Assembly: GCF_016801865.2 (NCBI RefSeq)
Contig: NC_068939.1
Coordinates: 72,468,100-72,532,099 of the forward strand
Direction of reading: 5' to 3'
Length of the DNA stretch: 64,000 nucleotides
Source: Culex pipiens pallens
Lineage: Eukaryota > Arthropoda > Insecta > Diptera > Culicidae
Below are positions 1-11,245 of the stretch, in pieces (positions within the stretch are counted from its first letter, which is position 1; every line of letters starts with the position of its first letter). Under the pieces are notes generated by a model, which was not told where the DNA came from, searched no databases, and saw nothing but the letters and a program-made list of their open reading frames with translations. A program made the position numbers and the translations under genes.

Positions 1-97
1 ATAACAGGTTTTAAAATAATAATATATTCGTCGTTTCCACCTCCTTTCTTTGTTGGGTGGAAATAAAATCACATTATTCGAGCTCGCTCGCGCCCCC

Positions 98-970
98 TCA
101 CTTTTTCATCAGTGACTTGACCTTCTTGACGTACTTGTTGATGAACGGGCTTGTTGTCTGGTTGTTGCTGCTGGTCTTTTTGCCAGTTCCGCTCGCGACG
201 GAGGAGGTCGTCGACACGGCATCGTCCTCGCGCCGTGGCGTACTGTCCACGGTGATGACTTCGTTCTCGCACGGTTCCTCGTAGCAGGACTCGGGCGAAG
301 CCGTGTCCGACGATCGGCACTCGACGGTGGGTTCGATGAAGCGTCGGTTCAGGCAGATGTTGCCGCCGCCGCCCATGATTGGCACGGGGGAATCCGGTGG
401 TGGCGGAGGGGAGGTTGGAACCGCCGGCAGCGGTGGTTCCGACAGGTTCTCCATGCTTTGGGTGTTTTCGAGAAAGTCTGCGACGGCCGTCGCGTGGTGA
501 CCGTCGTCGTCGAAGAGATCATCCATGCTGCGAGATCGTCGGTTTTTGGCTTTGATGGACTCTTCCGGTGGTGCGGCAGATTTGCCCGCGGGGTCGTCCC
601 TAAGCGGGACGGGTTGACTCTTGGACGGCGCCGCTGCGGCATCAACGGCGTCTCTCCCTTCGGGGGTTGTTCGTTTCTTCGACTCGTCGCCGCCGCCGCC
701 CAGTAGGCCGTCGTAGCTGTGGCAGCGCGTTTCGATCTTTGGTGGCAACGGAGGTCGCTGGGCGCTGGCCCCGCTCAGACCGGCCGCCGAACTACGGCGC
801 ATCTCCGAGTGGCGCAGGTTCCGCATCAGATTGCCGGGGGGACGCGCGTTCGGGAAGCGCGATGTCCGCCCCGTCGTGGCGTAACTGCCCGGCGGATGGC
901 GCGCCGGACTCGACGATTTGCGGTACCGATTGCCGTTGGAAGAACAACCGCCCGACGGGAGCCCCTCTAG
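98..970 (-). CDS. 290-codon C-terminal extension after the UGA
   Basis: Open frame directly following the UGA, starting Leu-Glu-Gly-Leu-Pro-Ser. It is rich in Pro, Ser, Arg and acidic patches (DDLFDDD), with a poly-Pro run near 412-426 on this strand and a lysine-rich C-terminus. No folded domain is recognised. Length, GC-rich third positions and the resemblance to the fly Ect4 tail argue that it is translated, by readthrough or from a stop-less allele or isoform. An ATG at 824-826 lies inside it, but no promoter or splice acceptor was found that would make it a separate gene. Confidence 0.72.
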   Translation of the reverse strand, partial: LEGLPSGGCSSNGNRYRKSSSPARHPPGSYATTGRTSRFPNARPPGNLMRNLRHSEMRRSSAAGLSGASAQRPPLPPKIETRCHSYDGLLGGGGDESKKRTTPEGRDAVDAAAAPSKSQPVPLRDDPAGKSAAPPEESIKAKNRRSRSMDDLFDDDGHHATAVADFLENTQSMENLSEPPLPAVPTSPPPPPDSPVPIMGGGGNICLNRRFIEPTVECRSSDTASPESCYEEPCENEVITVDSTPRREDDAVSTTSSVASGTGKKTSSNNQTTSPFINKYVKKVKSLMKK

Positions 971-1139
971 TCATTCGTAGTTACGGTTCTCCTTGTCGCT
1001 GCTCTTGCCGGAATCGTTGCTGTGCATCCGCTGGTAGATGGTGGGCGTGGTCGGCGTCGAGTCGCCGGCCGGCCGGTTCAGCAGGTTGCGAAAGTGGTCC
1101 ATCGGGCTGCCACGCTGGTTGGTTTCGGCGCGCATGAAC
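98..1139 (-). CDS. Sarm (Ect4): Sarm/Ect4 terminal coding exon, containing an in-frame UGA
   Basis: Last exon seen of the SARM1-family gene. The acceptor CAG is at 1140-1142 (minus strand) after a pyrimidine-rich tract. The first base completes an Arg codon split with the previous exon (AG|G), followed by Phe-Met-Arg. The frame encodes 55 residues ([10 protein letters not shown]..., YQRMHSNDS, ...NRNYE), reaches UGA at 971-973, and in the same frame continues for 290 more codons to TGA at 98-100. The tail is low-complexity and probably disordered: [11 protein letters not shown] shortly after the UGA, a PxxP stretch RPPLPPK at 737-757, a basophilic phospho-site-like RRSRSM at 524-541, and a basic end [12 protein letters not shown]. 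From memory, Drosophila Ect4 carries a similar YQRMHSNDS and NRYR-x-S-x-SPAR pair without an intervening stop. The exon is GC-rich against AT-rich introns. The 3' UTR runs off the window and no clear AATAAA is seen in the last 97 bases. Confidence 0.88.
889..907 (-). promoter_or_regulatory. GC stem-loop about 64 nt downstream of the UGA
   Basis: On the minus strand CCGGCG (902-907) pairs perfectly with CGCCGG (889-894) around a 7-nt loop, extendable by a U-G wobble. Some readthrough sites have stimulatory RNA structures within about 100 nt of the stop, so the position is suggestive. GC-rich coding DNA also forms such stems by chance. Confidence 0.3.
971..973 (-). promoter_or_regulatory. in-frame UGA stop in leaky context UGA-CUA-G (candidate readthrough site)
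   Basis: The annotated-style stop of the core SARM protein reads GAA UGA CUA GAG. UGA followed by CUAG is a well-documented strong readthrough context in animals, and insects use programmed readthrough in many genes. The same frame is open for 290 codons downstream, and the downstream peptide looks like a real SARM tail. The frame was checked codon by codon: the codon starts at 1138, 973 and 826 are all congruent. A sequence error or allelic variant at this codon is the main alternative. Confidence 0.8.
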
Positions 1140-1537
1140 CTGTTGGCGAGGAGGTAGAAGCGGTATTAATAGCTGCTCAGAGTTTGCGGATGTTGCGAAA
1201 AGCTTGCACAAAATTCCCAAAATTGACCTGAAGTTCCACCAAAGGTTGTTAATCTATGAATAATTTCCGGTAATTCACGAAGCAAACTAACTCTAACAAA
1301 ATATATTTTGTAAAAACTCAATCGAATCTAAAGTTCACACAAATAATCTTGTGTCGGGTAAATTCACATTTTTTTTCTGTGTACTCAAATTTTGCCCAAA
1401 ATCGTGTTTTGAAATAGTTTTTTTTTGTATTTAAGTCGGGTTTTATAATTGTCTTTTAAATTTGAGTATTATGCACTCAGCGAAAAGTCTAGTTGTTGAG
1501 CTGCTTGTAAACACACGGGGTTTAGAATAAATTTTGC

Positions 1538-2162
1538 TTAACCCTCTACTGCCCAAATTTTTTTTTCGAAAATTTTTATTTTTCCCGTGTTCAGGAGGTC
1601 ATTTTGAGCAACTTTTGTTCTACGAAAAACTTAACTTCTCTTGTTTTATGTTTTTCTTGTTTCATTTTTAGTATTTTAATTTGCATTTATCTTGTTTAGT
1701 TTATGTTTGTGTTTGGTAGTATTTGACCTACTCTACCACCTCCTATCATTACATTTTGCCTATCTAATTTTTTCATGTTTTTACAGTAACTTTTTCAATT
1801 TTTTGCATGTTTTTCACATTTTCTGCTATAAAATGGAACCATTATCATTTAAATTGTAAATAAATGCGTAGATGCATAGTCTGGGGCACTAGAAAAATTA
1901 CTGCATACTTCTTTTTACTTAAAATATAGGAAATGTTAGTAAAAAACACAGCCAAAGTTGACCCCTAAAAAAATTACATTTTTTAAAACATTGGCAAAGT
2001 CACATAAAACAAGTCAAACTTCAAACCCTAAAATTTTCAAAAATTTTAAAAGTTCTTCTTTCCAATGCTTTTTGAAGATCAAAAATTGGTTGAAAAATGT
2101 ATTTTTGGCGATTTTTTAAATCGAAGCCCGTCTAGAGGCGGGGTTGGGTTGTAGAGGGTTAA
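1538..2162. mobile_element. MITE with TTAA target duplication, piggyBac type
   Basis: Flanked on both sides by TTAA (1538-1541 and 2159-2162). Ends are inverted: CCCTCTACTGCCCAA on the left and its diverged complement (TTGGGTTGTAGAGGG) on the right. It is 625 bp long and has no coding capacity. TTAA duplication plus CCC-starting termini is the signature of piggyBac-superfamily non-autonomous elements. A second, inverted and right-truncated copy is at 45958-46529. Confidence 0.8.
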
Positions 2163-2703
2163 TTTTTGGAAATGTCATGTAATATTACACGCAGAATCAT
2201 GTAGCCCATCCATTCTGTAAGTTTTATATTATATGTTTGAGAGATATTATGCATTTGTTTTGAGGCCCACAAAATTTGAATTTTTGGTACTCAAAAAAAT
2301 TTGGATGCAATTTGTGAAAATTTGAGTATTTAATGCAATATTGCAACTGATCAAAACTAATCTAAGACATTTTCAAAAAGTACTGTATTTTGTGAAAATT
2401 CTGAATATTTAATAGCAGATAGGTTTTGTGAAATCCACACACAAATTCTAGATTTTTGTATAAGATGATTTGGATGTCTTCAAAAAATATTTGTAAAAAA
2501 AAATGTTTTAATTAAATTGACTAGTTTGTTGGAAACCACAAAATCTGTACAATATTTATAAATTCTAGTATACAGAACTCGTAAAAAAAACTGCAGTATT
2601 TTGTAAAATTTTATACAAGTGTTACTAGTTTTGTAAAAATGATAGTATTTTTTTGCAAGACACAAATAAAAAAAAAATTACGTTTATTTTTAACAAAAGC
2701 CTA

Positions 2704-3034
2704 TTAAGGAGGTATCAGACTACAGCAAACAAACAAACAAACTCGCACTTTTTGACAGTTTGACAGTTTGCCTGAATTTGTTTGCAGAAATGTCAGCCTG
2801 CATACATTTTGCTTTGTTTGCGAGTTTGGCAAAATGTCAAACACGAACAAGTGCAAGTCTAGAGTTTTTTTGAACAGGTCCTATAAAGATATCTAAAGTT
2901 TTTTTTTAAAGCTCCTATAAACTATTTTCTTTCATATGTTTAATAAATATATGAAAGACAATAGCTTATAAGACCTTTTCAAAAAAAAAAAAAACTCTAG
3001 AAGTTTTTTTGCCGTAGTCTAATACCTGCTTTAG
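2704..3034. mobile_element. small palindromic MITE
   Basis: Left end AAGGAGGTATCAGACTAC and right end GTAGTCTAATACCTGCTT are inverted repeats of each other. The interior is also partly palindromic, with AGAGTTTTTTTGAACAGGTC facing GACCTTTTCAAAAAAA. No ORF is present, and the target duplication is not clear. Confidence 0.6.
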
Positions 3035-3539
3035 TTTAGAACTTTTATCAGGCCAAAGTCGAAGTTTAAAAAAAGAGAGTTCACTTTAAAAATCTTTAAA
3101 CATGGAAAAATATTGACTATGGGCAATGTTAATGTGCATAAAATGCTTCAACAATAAGAAAGCAAAATAATGAGAAAATGAGTTTTTTTTTACCAAATCT
3201 GAGTCTATTACAAATATTTTTGGTAAAAAAAAATATTTTTTTGTGAATTTCAAAGTTAACATAAAATTAACTAAAAAATAAAAAAAAAACATTACACAGT
3301 TTTTTCAAATGGCACAAGAAAAATATTTCAAAAATATGTTAAATGGCCTATAATTTGTGCGATTTTTTAAGCTAAATCGAAATCTTGTTGATTAAAAGAT
3401 TTAAAAAAGGATTGCGCATACATTTCTACACAATAAAAAACATGGTAATACTTCAACTGGTAATGTTGACAGCAGTGTTGTAAATGGGTGATAGAAAAAA
3501 AAACAATCATTTGATGTTTCCTGCACCAAAATATCGTGA

Positions 3540-4620
3540 AGTATAGCGACCGTCACTATAGCTTGTGAGCTCTCTTCTTTTATCTCGTTTTTGCCAGAAA
3601 GAGCATTCTCTTTCTATCACTCCTTCCCTTTTCCTCGTTCACGCACACTCGCCTAAGTTTTTTTTTTTTTTTTTTCGGAAAACCGCAATGGAAGAATGCG
3701 AGAGAGGGTTTAGGACTTGCCCACGGATTACGTCCAGTCAATCTGCATTGGCAAATCTTGTTTTGTGGCAGCTTATATGGCTACGCTCTGTCGGGGATGG
3801 GATGATTTTGAATGTGAGAATGAGAGAGAAAAGAGAATATCGCACGGGATTGTGTAAACATGAGAAGACCTGAGTTCATAATCGTGAATCATCGGAAATC
3901 TTCGCCTGTGAATAAGAAGGCGATATTACTACACATTAACAACCTTGCAAAGGCAGAATTACCATTTGACTAAATGTTAAGCATTGTGTGAGCTTGGTTA
4001 TGGAAAATATACAGATGCAATACCAATGTCAAAATGTGAAATTTTTATAAATGATTTTTCAATGAAATTTAACCGTTGAGTGGAGGTCAAGCTTTTATAT
4101 CCCAGAAAATCAAAATTTAATGAAAACTTAAAATTCAAATAGTTAAAAAAACGACACTCGCCTCTCATGTTGCGCTCAGGCACCAATGACGCGTGCGCTG
4201 GCGTAACTCATCCGATGAGTTCCGAATCGACGCTCGGGATGAGATCACACACACACACATAAACACGGTTCAGAGTTTTTGTTTAGAGGTTAGCACACAC
4301 ACGCACACAAACAATGACAATGTCTTTGGAACGAGACACGATTGCAAGGCGCGATAGAGAGCGGGAGAGCGGAGGGCACTCATACGGGTGAGCGAGAGAG
4401 CACTGATGAGTGCTCCGCTCAGTGACTCGATCTTTGCGACGAGGCGCTCGAGCGTCCGTTACGGTTTGCAGTGTTCCGTATGTACCTGCGGACAAGGGAG
4501 AAGTTTGGAAGAGAGAGCGTCAGAACAACGACTTGAGTTGGGCTGGGATTTTGGGAAGAGAGGGAGGAACGGGAACTCAAGAAAGAGTTTTTGATATTTT
4601 TTTTTTTGAAAATGAGTTAT
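3540..4620. other. GC/GA-rich intronic tract with CA microsatellite
   Basis: Contains ctctcgttcacgcac-type sequence, a poly-T run at 3660-3676, a CA run near 4246-4260, and GAGCGAGAGAG motifs near 4360-4410. Short ORFs occur on both strands but lack domain features and splice logic. It is more likely an old repeat or simple-sequence region than an exon. Confidence 0.4.
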
Positions 4621-4880
4621 TCACATCAAGCGCAGTGGGATTTTAAATTGTTGAAGAAAATGATACTTTTGGAAAAAAAGCTGAAATCATGAGTGTGCTT
4701 GAAATTGTTCAAAATGGCTACGTGCATGCTTCACCAAATACTACAAAAACTGATTCCAATCGATTTCTTAGTCTTTCTTAGTCTAGATTTAGTAGAACAA
4801 ACATAAAAAAGATAGCGAATGCGAACGCAAATTTACAACACACACCAATTCAGACTGAAAACAATAACTTTATCCCCTAC

Positions 4881-5047
4881 CTTTCTAATTTGTCCACGCA
4901 CGCGTCCTGGTAGTCGTGGATCCACCGGACTCCGTTAAAGTGGCAAACGCCGCGCATGTCCTCCGGCAGGCGTTCCGGCTCGGGCCACTGGAAGTTGTCG
5001 ATGATCGGGATGATGTTGCAGTCCGAGTTAAGGGCGGCGACGATTTC
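4881..5047 (-). CDS. Sarm (Ect4): Sarm/Ect4 exon: second half of TIR domain with catalytic glutamate
   Basis: A 167-bp exon bounded by acceptor TTTTTTCAG (ending at 5048) and donor AAAG|GTAGGG (GT at 4879-4880). It starts in phase 0 and ends in phase 2. It encodes [19 protein letters not shown], then [15 protein letters not shown], then [20 protein letters not shown] plus AG of the next Arg. This is the C-terminal half of the SARM TIR domain, the NAD+ hydrolase (NADase/cyclase) module that executes axon degeneration and stress signalling. The Glu encoded by the first codon (5045-5047) aligns with human E642, the catalytic residue. The WPEP and HFNGV-W motifs are typical of SARM TIRs. Confidence 0.95.
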
Positions 5048-5499
5048 CTGAAAAAAGAAAGATGGAGTGCAAAACGTTAGAAATTTATTAATATTGATGA
5101 TTTATTTATTTTTTCTTTGATTAAACTTAAAATGGTATTTCCCTATGTTAAAAAATAAAAACATAAAGAATACCACATTGATACTGTTTCTAACTAACTT
5201 TGATAGGTAAAGGGTCCTATTTCGGATACGGTGTCAGTCCAGAAAAACGAAAAAGAGCAATTCCATGTCAAACAGGGAAATGTAACGTTTTCAAGTTTTA
5301 GACAATTAAAATTCATTCCAGTGTCCATTTCCGAAAATACTTTTTTCGAAAGCATAATTCTCCATAACTTCCATATTCAGGCTTCGGCAAATCGGTCAAC
5401 TATGGGCTAAGATAGTGTCTAGTAATGAGATGAAAATTAGATTTTTTTTCTTCATTTTAATTGTTTTCCAATTAATTCGAATATTTCAAATATTAAATA

Positions 5500-6600
5500 G
5501 CAGAGCAATTCTCTGAGATTTCGGTCATTCGTAATTTTGTATTTTTTAATCCAGCTGAAACTTTTTTGGTACCTTCGGTATGCCCAAAGAAGCCATTTTG
5601 CATAATTAGTTTGTCCATATAACTTTCCATACAAATTTTGCAGCTGCCCATACAAAAATGATATATGAAAATTCAAAAATCTGTATCTTTTGAAGGAATT
5701 TTTTGATCGATTTGGTGTCTTCGGCAAAGTTGGACTACACTGAAAAAATTATACACAGTAACAAAATTGGTGATTTTAAATTTCACTTTTTGTCATTAAA
5801 ACTTGATTTGAAAAAAAAAATATTTGAAAAAAAAATTCTGATATGTCCCCTAATGACATCAAATGCCAACTTTTCAGAAATTAAAAAAAAATTAATTTAG
5901 TTATGAATTTTTGAATCAATACTGATTTAAAAATAAAATCGAAATACCGGTCGCAAAAAAAAATCAACTTCATTTTACGATGTAAAAACGAATTTGCAAT
6001 CAATAAGTACTTTAGTGAATTTTGATAAAGTGCACCGTTTTCAAGTAATATACATTTTCATGTAACTTTTTTGAAAATAGTCGCAGTTATTTATTTAAAA
6101 AAAATAGTGCCCATGTTTGCCAACCCTTGAAAAAAATATTTTTGAAAGGCTGAGAAAATTCTATACATTTAGTCTCACTCAAACAACCCACCACTTTCTA
6201 ATGTCTATATCTCACCAACTAATTATTCGATTTTCATTGTTAAAACATGAAACATTCGTAAAATTTTTCGTTCTTTTCGAAAACAATATTTTTAAAATCA
6301 AGACTAACATTTTAAAAGGGCGTAATATTGAATACCTACAACTTTGCCGAAGACACCAAATCGATCAAAAAATTCCTTCAAAAGATACAGATTTTTAAAT
6401 TTTCGCTTACCATTTTTGTATGGACAGCTGCCAAATTTGTAATGAAAGCTATATGGACAAAATATTGATGCAAAATGGCTTCTTTGGGCATACCGAAAGC
6501 AAAAAAAGTTTCATCCGGATAAAAAATACAAAAAATAAAATTAAAAAAATACCGATTTCGTAGAGAATTGCTCAGTAAAAAAATTGAACGTTGTAAAATA
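5500..6600. repeat. long imperfect palindromic repeat, copy 1
   Basis: Left-arm words such as GATTTGGTGTCTTCGGCAAA (around 5707-5727), TTTGTCCATATAA and GAAGCCATTTTGCAT reappear inverted at about 6340-6500 (TTTGCCGAAGACACCAAATC, TATATGGACAAA, ATGCAAAATGGCTTC). It looks like a non-autonomous element of about 1 kb with long inverted arms. A second copy lies at about 50140-51860, and small remnants are near 6890-6960 and 44190-44240. Confidence 0.65.
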
Positions 6601-6659
6601 TTCTGATGTTTCGGAACATAACACTGACCTACAAAAATTGACAAAAAGACGGCGTTTTA

Positions 6660-7520
6660 AAATGTTGTGCCCTTTTTGATCCATAAAAATATATAAATAA
6701 GGTTTTTGGGAATTTAACTTTTTGTGAAAATATGCTCATTATGGGCCGCGTAAACCAAGCAGGTTAAAGTTGCCTGAAATAAACGAACAACCAACAACAT
6801 GCTTATGGTTTTATTTAGAACATTTTTTTTTTTTATTTCAGAGAGCAAAATCTGTTTTTAATATAACAGATTTTTGAAAATTTACTTATAAAAATTGCTG
6901 CCAAAATTGTATGGAGGCTTGTATGGACGAACCAATGATGCGAATTGGCTTTTTTGGTCACAAGAACCCAAGTAACATTGAAATGGTTTTATTAATGGGC
7001 TTTTAAAACTAATTTTAAACCTAAAATTTCACGTGGAAAAGGGCTCCAGAAAGTTAAAACCAAATAAAAAATAATCTTGTAATCAGCTGACTTCGGGGAA
7101 AAACATAAAAAAGGTGAAGGTGTTCATGTGACATACATGACCAGTATGGCAAAGAACATTGTTGGATAATGAAAATACGGTGAAAAATCATTCAAATCTG
7201 AATTGTGATGGATTCTGTCGAAATGACAAATCGTCTAATTGTCGAGCTGTGTCTAGCCTCTTCTTCGATGAAGTCTTGGTTGGAACTGTTTTTTTTTGTA
7301 GTTGCTTTGAAACAAATTTGATTTTTATGTTGTTAGTTGTCAAAAATATTCAGAATTTCTGAATATCATGAGTGAATGAAAAATTCCAGTCTGTCGCTCC
7401 ACAAGAAAACGTGTAAAGCTTCCAAATGCGATGCTTAAAAAAATGCTTCAAAGCTTTCGAATCTGTTCTATCCACGCTCCAGTATTTTTACCCATATTGC
7501 AAAACTTGTGCAATCCCAAT
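6660..7520. other. AT-rich intronic stretch, no gene seen
   Basis: Holds a short remnant of the palindromic family (around 6890-6960, ATGGAGGCTTGTATGGACG...) and otherwise unique AT-rich DNA. Short ORFs here show no recognisable features. Confidence 0.5.
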
Positions 7521-7840
7521 GAACTTAACACCTAAACTACCATGCAAGCGAAAAAAGGCGAAGTCCAACTTCAAACAGCTGTATCTCGGCTACCTGTGGA
7601 CGGATTTTCAAAATTCAAGAAGCAAAAGATGCGGACAGATCTCTAGTTTATTTTGCTTTTTGAAAAGTCAAAAACAGAGGCACTTACCCTAAGTTATTCC
7701 CAAAACCAACCAGGTAACTTTTTTTTAGCCCTCTATTTTCTAGTTGTTTTGCATTTTGGATCGAATGTTGAATGACAATTTGTTTAAAATTTTATCATAA
7801 TGCAAGTTACAGTACAATTATAATACCCAATACCATATTG

Positions 7841-10800
7841 GACCGATCTGGACACATTGGGACCGGTTCCAGGTTCTCCGGTGAAACCCGGAATATCCCC
7901 AATTCCAGAGTATTTTCAAGAATTTTATTAGAGTGGCAATATGGGTATCAAAATTCAGCATTTTCAAAATCAAGCTCACTGATGACGCTGAAAACCATTT
8001 TGGACATATCTGGCCACTTTGGGACCGGTTCCAGGTTCTCCGGTGGAACCCGGAATATCCCCAATTCCAGAGTATTTTCAAGAATTTTATTAGAGTGGCA
8101 ATATGGGTATCAAAATTCAGCATTTCCAAAATCAAGCTAACTGATGACGCTGAAAACCATTTTGGACATATCTGGCCACTTTAGGACCGGTTCCAGGTTC
8201 TCCGGTGAAACCCGGAATATCCCCAATTCCAGAGTATTTTCAAGAATTTTATTAGAGTGGCAATATGGGTATCAAAATTCAGCATTTTCAAAATCAAGCT
8301 CACTGATGACGCTGAAAACCATTTTGGACTTATCTGGCCACTTTGGGACCGATTCCAGGTTCTCCGGTGAAACCCGGAATATCCCCAATTCCAGAGTATT
8401 TTCAAGAATTTTATTAGAGTGGCAATATGGGTATCAAAATTCAGAATTTTCAAAATCAAGCTCACTGATGACGCTGAAAACCATTTTGGACTTATCTGGC
8501 CACTTTAGGACCGGTTCCAGGTTCTCCGGTGAAACCCGGAATATCCCCAATTCCAGAGTATTTTCAAGAATTTTATTAGAGTGGCAATATGGGTATCAAA
8601 ATTCAGCATTTTCAAAATCAAGCTCATTGATGACGCAAAAAACCATTTTGGACATATCTGGCCACTTTGGGACCGATTCCAGGTTCTCCGGTGAAACCCG
8701 GAATATCCCCAATTCCAGAGTATTTTCAAGAATTTTATTAGAGTGGCAATATGGGTATCAAAATTCAGCATTTTCAAAATCAAGCTCATTGATGACGCAA
8801 AAAACCATTTTGGACTTATCTGGCCACTTTAGGACCGGTTCCAGGTTCTCCGGTGAAACCCGGAATATCCCCAATTCCAGAGTATTTTCAAGAATTTTAT
8901 TAGAGTGGCAATATGGGTATCAAAATTCAGCATTTTCAAAATCAAGCTCATTGATGACGCAAAAAACCATTTTGGACATATCTGGCCACTTTGGGACCGG
9001 TTCCAGGTTCTCCGGTGAAACCCGGAATATCCCCAATTCCAGAGTATTTTCAAGAATTTTATTAGAGTGGCAATATGGGTATCAAAATTCAGCATTTTCA
9101 AAATCAAGCGCACTGATGACGCTGAAAACCATTTTGGACATATCTGGCCACTTTGGGACCGATTCCAGGTTCTCCGGTGAAACCCGGAATATCCCCAATT
9201 CCAGAGTATTTTCAAGAATTTTATTAGAGTGGCAATATGGGTATCAAAATTCAGAATTTTCAAAATCAAGCTCACTGATGACGCTGAAAACCATTTTGGA
9301 CTTATCTGGCCACTTTAGGACCGGTTCCAGGTTCTCCGGTGAAACCCGGAATATCCCCAATTCCAGAGTATTTTCAAGAATTTTATTAGAGTGGCAATAT
9401 GGGTATCAAAATTCAGCATTTTCAAAATCAAGCTCATTGATGACGCAAAAAACCATTTTGGACATATCTGGCCACTTTAGGACCGGTTCCAGGTTCTCCG
9501 GTGAAACCCGGAATATCCCCAATTCCAGAGTATTTTCAAGAAATTTATTAGAGTGGCAATATGGGTATCAAAATTCAGCATTTTCAAAATAAAACTCATT
9601 GATGACGCTAAAACCATTTTTGGATACTTCTGGCCATTTTGGGACCGATTCCAGGTTCTCCGGTGGAATCCGGAATATCCCCAATTCTACAGTATTTTCA
9701 AGAATTTTATTAGAGTGGCAATATGGGTATCAAAATTCAGCATTTTCAAAATCAAGCTCACTGATGACGCAAAAAACTATTTTGGACATATCTGGCCACT
9801 TTAGGACCGGTTCCAGGTTCTCCGGTGGAACCCGGAATATCTCCAATTCCAGAGTATTTTCAAGAATTTTATTAGAGTGGCAATATGGGTATCAAAATTC
9901 AGCATTTTCAAAATCAAGCTCACTGATGACGCTGAAAACCATTTTGGACATATCTGGCCACTTTGGGACCGGTTCCAGGTTCTCTGGTGGAACCCGGAAT
10001 ATCCCAACTACGGAGTATTTTCAAGAATTTTATTAGAGTGGCAATATGGGTATCAAAATTCAGCATTTTCAAAATAAAACTCATTGATGACGCTGAAAAC
10101 CATTTTGGACATATCTGGCCATTTTGGGACCGGTTCCAGGTTTTCCGGTGGAACCCGGAATATCCCCAATTACAGAGCAATTTCAAGAATTTTATTAGAG
10201 TGGCAATATGGGTATCAAAATTCAGCATTTTCAAAATCAAGCTCACTGATGACGCTGAAAACCATTTTGGACATATCTGGCCACTTTGGGACCGGTTCCA
10301 GATTCTCCGGTGGAACCCGGAATATCTCCAATTACAGAGCAATTTCAAGAATTTTATTAGAGTGGCAATATGGGTATCAAAATTCAGCATTTTCAAAATA
10401 AAACTCATTGATGACGCTAAAACCATTTTTGGATACTTCTGGCCATTTTGGGACCGATTCCAGGTTCTCCGGTGGAATCCGGAATATCCCCAATTCTACA
10501 GTATTTTCAAGAATTTTATTAGAGTGGCAATATGGGTATCAAAATTCAGCATTTTCAAAATCAAGCTCATTGATGACGCAAAAAACTATTTTGGACATAT
10601 CTGGCCACTTTGGGACCGGTTCCAGGTTCTCCGGTGGAACCCGGAATATCTCCAATTCCAGAGTATTTTCAAGAATTTTATTAGAGTGGCAATATGGGTA
10701 TCAAAATTCAGCATTTTCAAAATAAAACTCATTGATGACGCTAATACCCATTTTGGACATATCTGGCCATTTTGGGACCGGTTCCAGGTTTTCCGGTGGA

Positions 10801-11215
10801 ACCCGGAATATCCCCAATTACAGAGCAATTTCAAGAATTTTATTAGAGTGGCAATATGGGTATCAAAATTCAGCATTTTCAAAATCAAGCTCACTGATGA
10901 CGCTGAAAACCATTTTGGACATATCTGGCCACTTTGGGACCGGTTCCAGGTTCTCCGGTGGAACCCGGAATATCTCCAATTCCAGAGTATTTTCAAGAAT
11001 TTTATTAGAGTGGCAATATGGGTATCAAAATTCAGCATTTTCAAAATAAAACTCATTGATGACGCTAATACCCATTTTGGACATATCTGGCCATTTTGGG
11101 ACCGGTTCCAGGTTTTCCGTTGGAACCCCGAATATCCCCAATTACAGAGCAATTTCAAGAATTTTATTGGAGTGGCAATACGCATAACAAAATTTAGCAT
11201 TTTCAAAATCATTCC
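7841..11215 (+). repeat. direct 162-bp tandem array, about 21 units
   Basis: The word AATTTTATTAGAGTGGCAAT recurs every 162 bp from about 7921 to 11160 with only one 1-bp deletion across 20 periods. Variants (GACGCTGAAAAC versus GACGCAAAAAAC, GGATACTTCTGGCC at about 9620 and 10430, GCTAATACCC at about 10740 and 11064) recur at multiples of 162 (324 and 810 bp), so there is higher-order structure. Because 162 is divisible by 3, frames stay open over long distances on both strands. I regard these as non-coding consequences of the period. Confidence 0.92.
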
Positions 11216-11245
11216 AAAAAAATAATTTGAGTGTCAACAAAAAAC

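Larger units (their letters stand above)
1140..4880 (-). other. last Sarm intron
   Basis: 3.7-kb intron in phase 2, with donor GT at 4879-4880 and acceptor AG at 1140-1141. It is AT-rich and holds a piggyBac-type MITE (1538-2162), a small palindromic element (2704-3034) and a GC/GA-richer tract with CA microsatellite around 3540-4600. The stretches 1143-1537, 2163-2703 and 3035-3540 show only AT-rich sequence with homopolymer runs; I see no gene in them. Confidence 0.8.

Noticed and set aside
824..826. ATG inside the last exon as the start of a separate gene
   Set aside because: It is in the same frame as the SARM tail, with no promoter or independent leader, and the frame is open upstream to the UGA.
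913..983. A short intron removing the UGA in the terminal exon
   Set aside because: The possible GT at 982-983 and AG sites give an intron of 18-70 nt without a pyrimidine tract, and removal would delete the NRYRK segment that resembles the fly tail.
8144..9592. 482-codon open frame in the tandem array, plus 420- and 361-codon frames nearby
   Set aside because: They are read-throughs of the 162-bp repeat (54 codons per unit) and exist in several frames and on both strands. There are no domain features and no start or splice logic.
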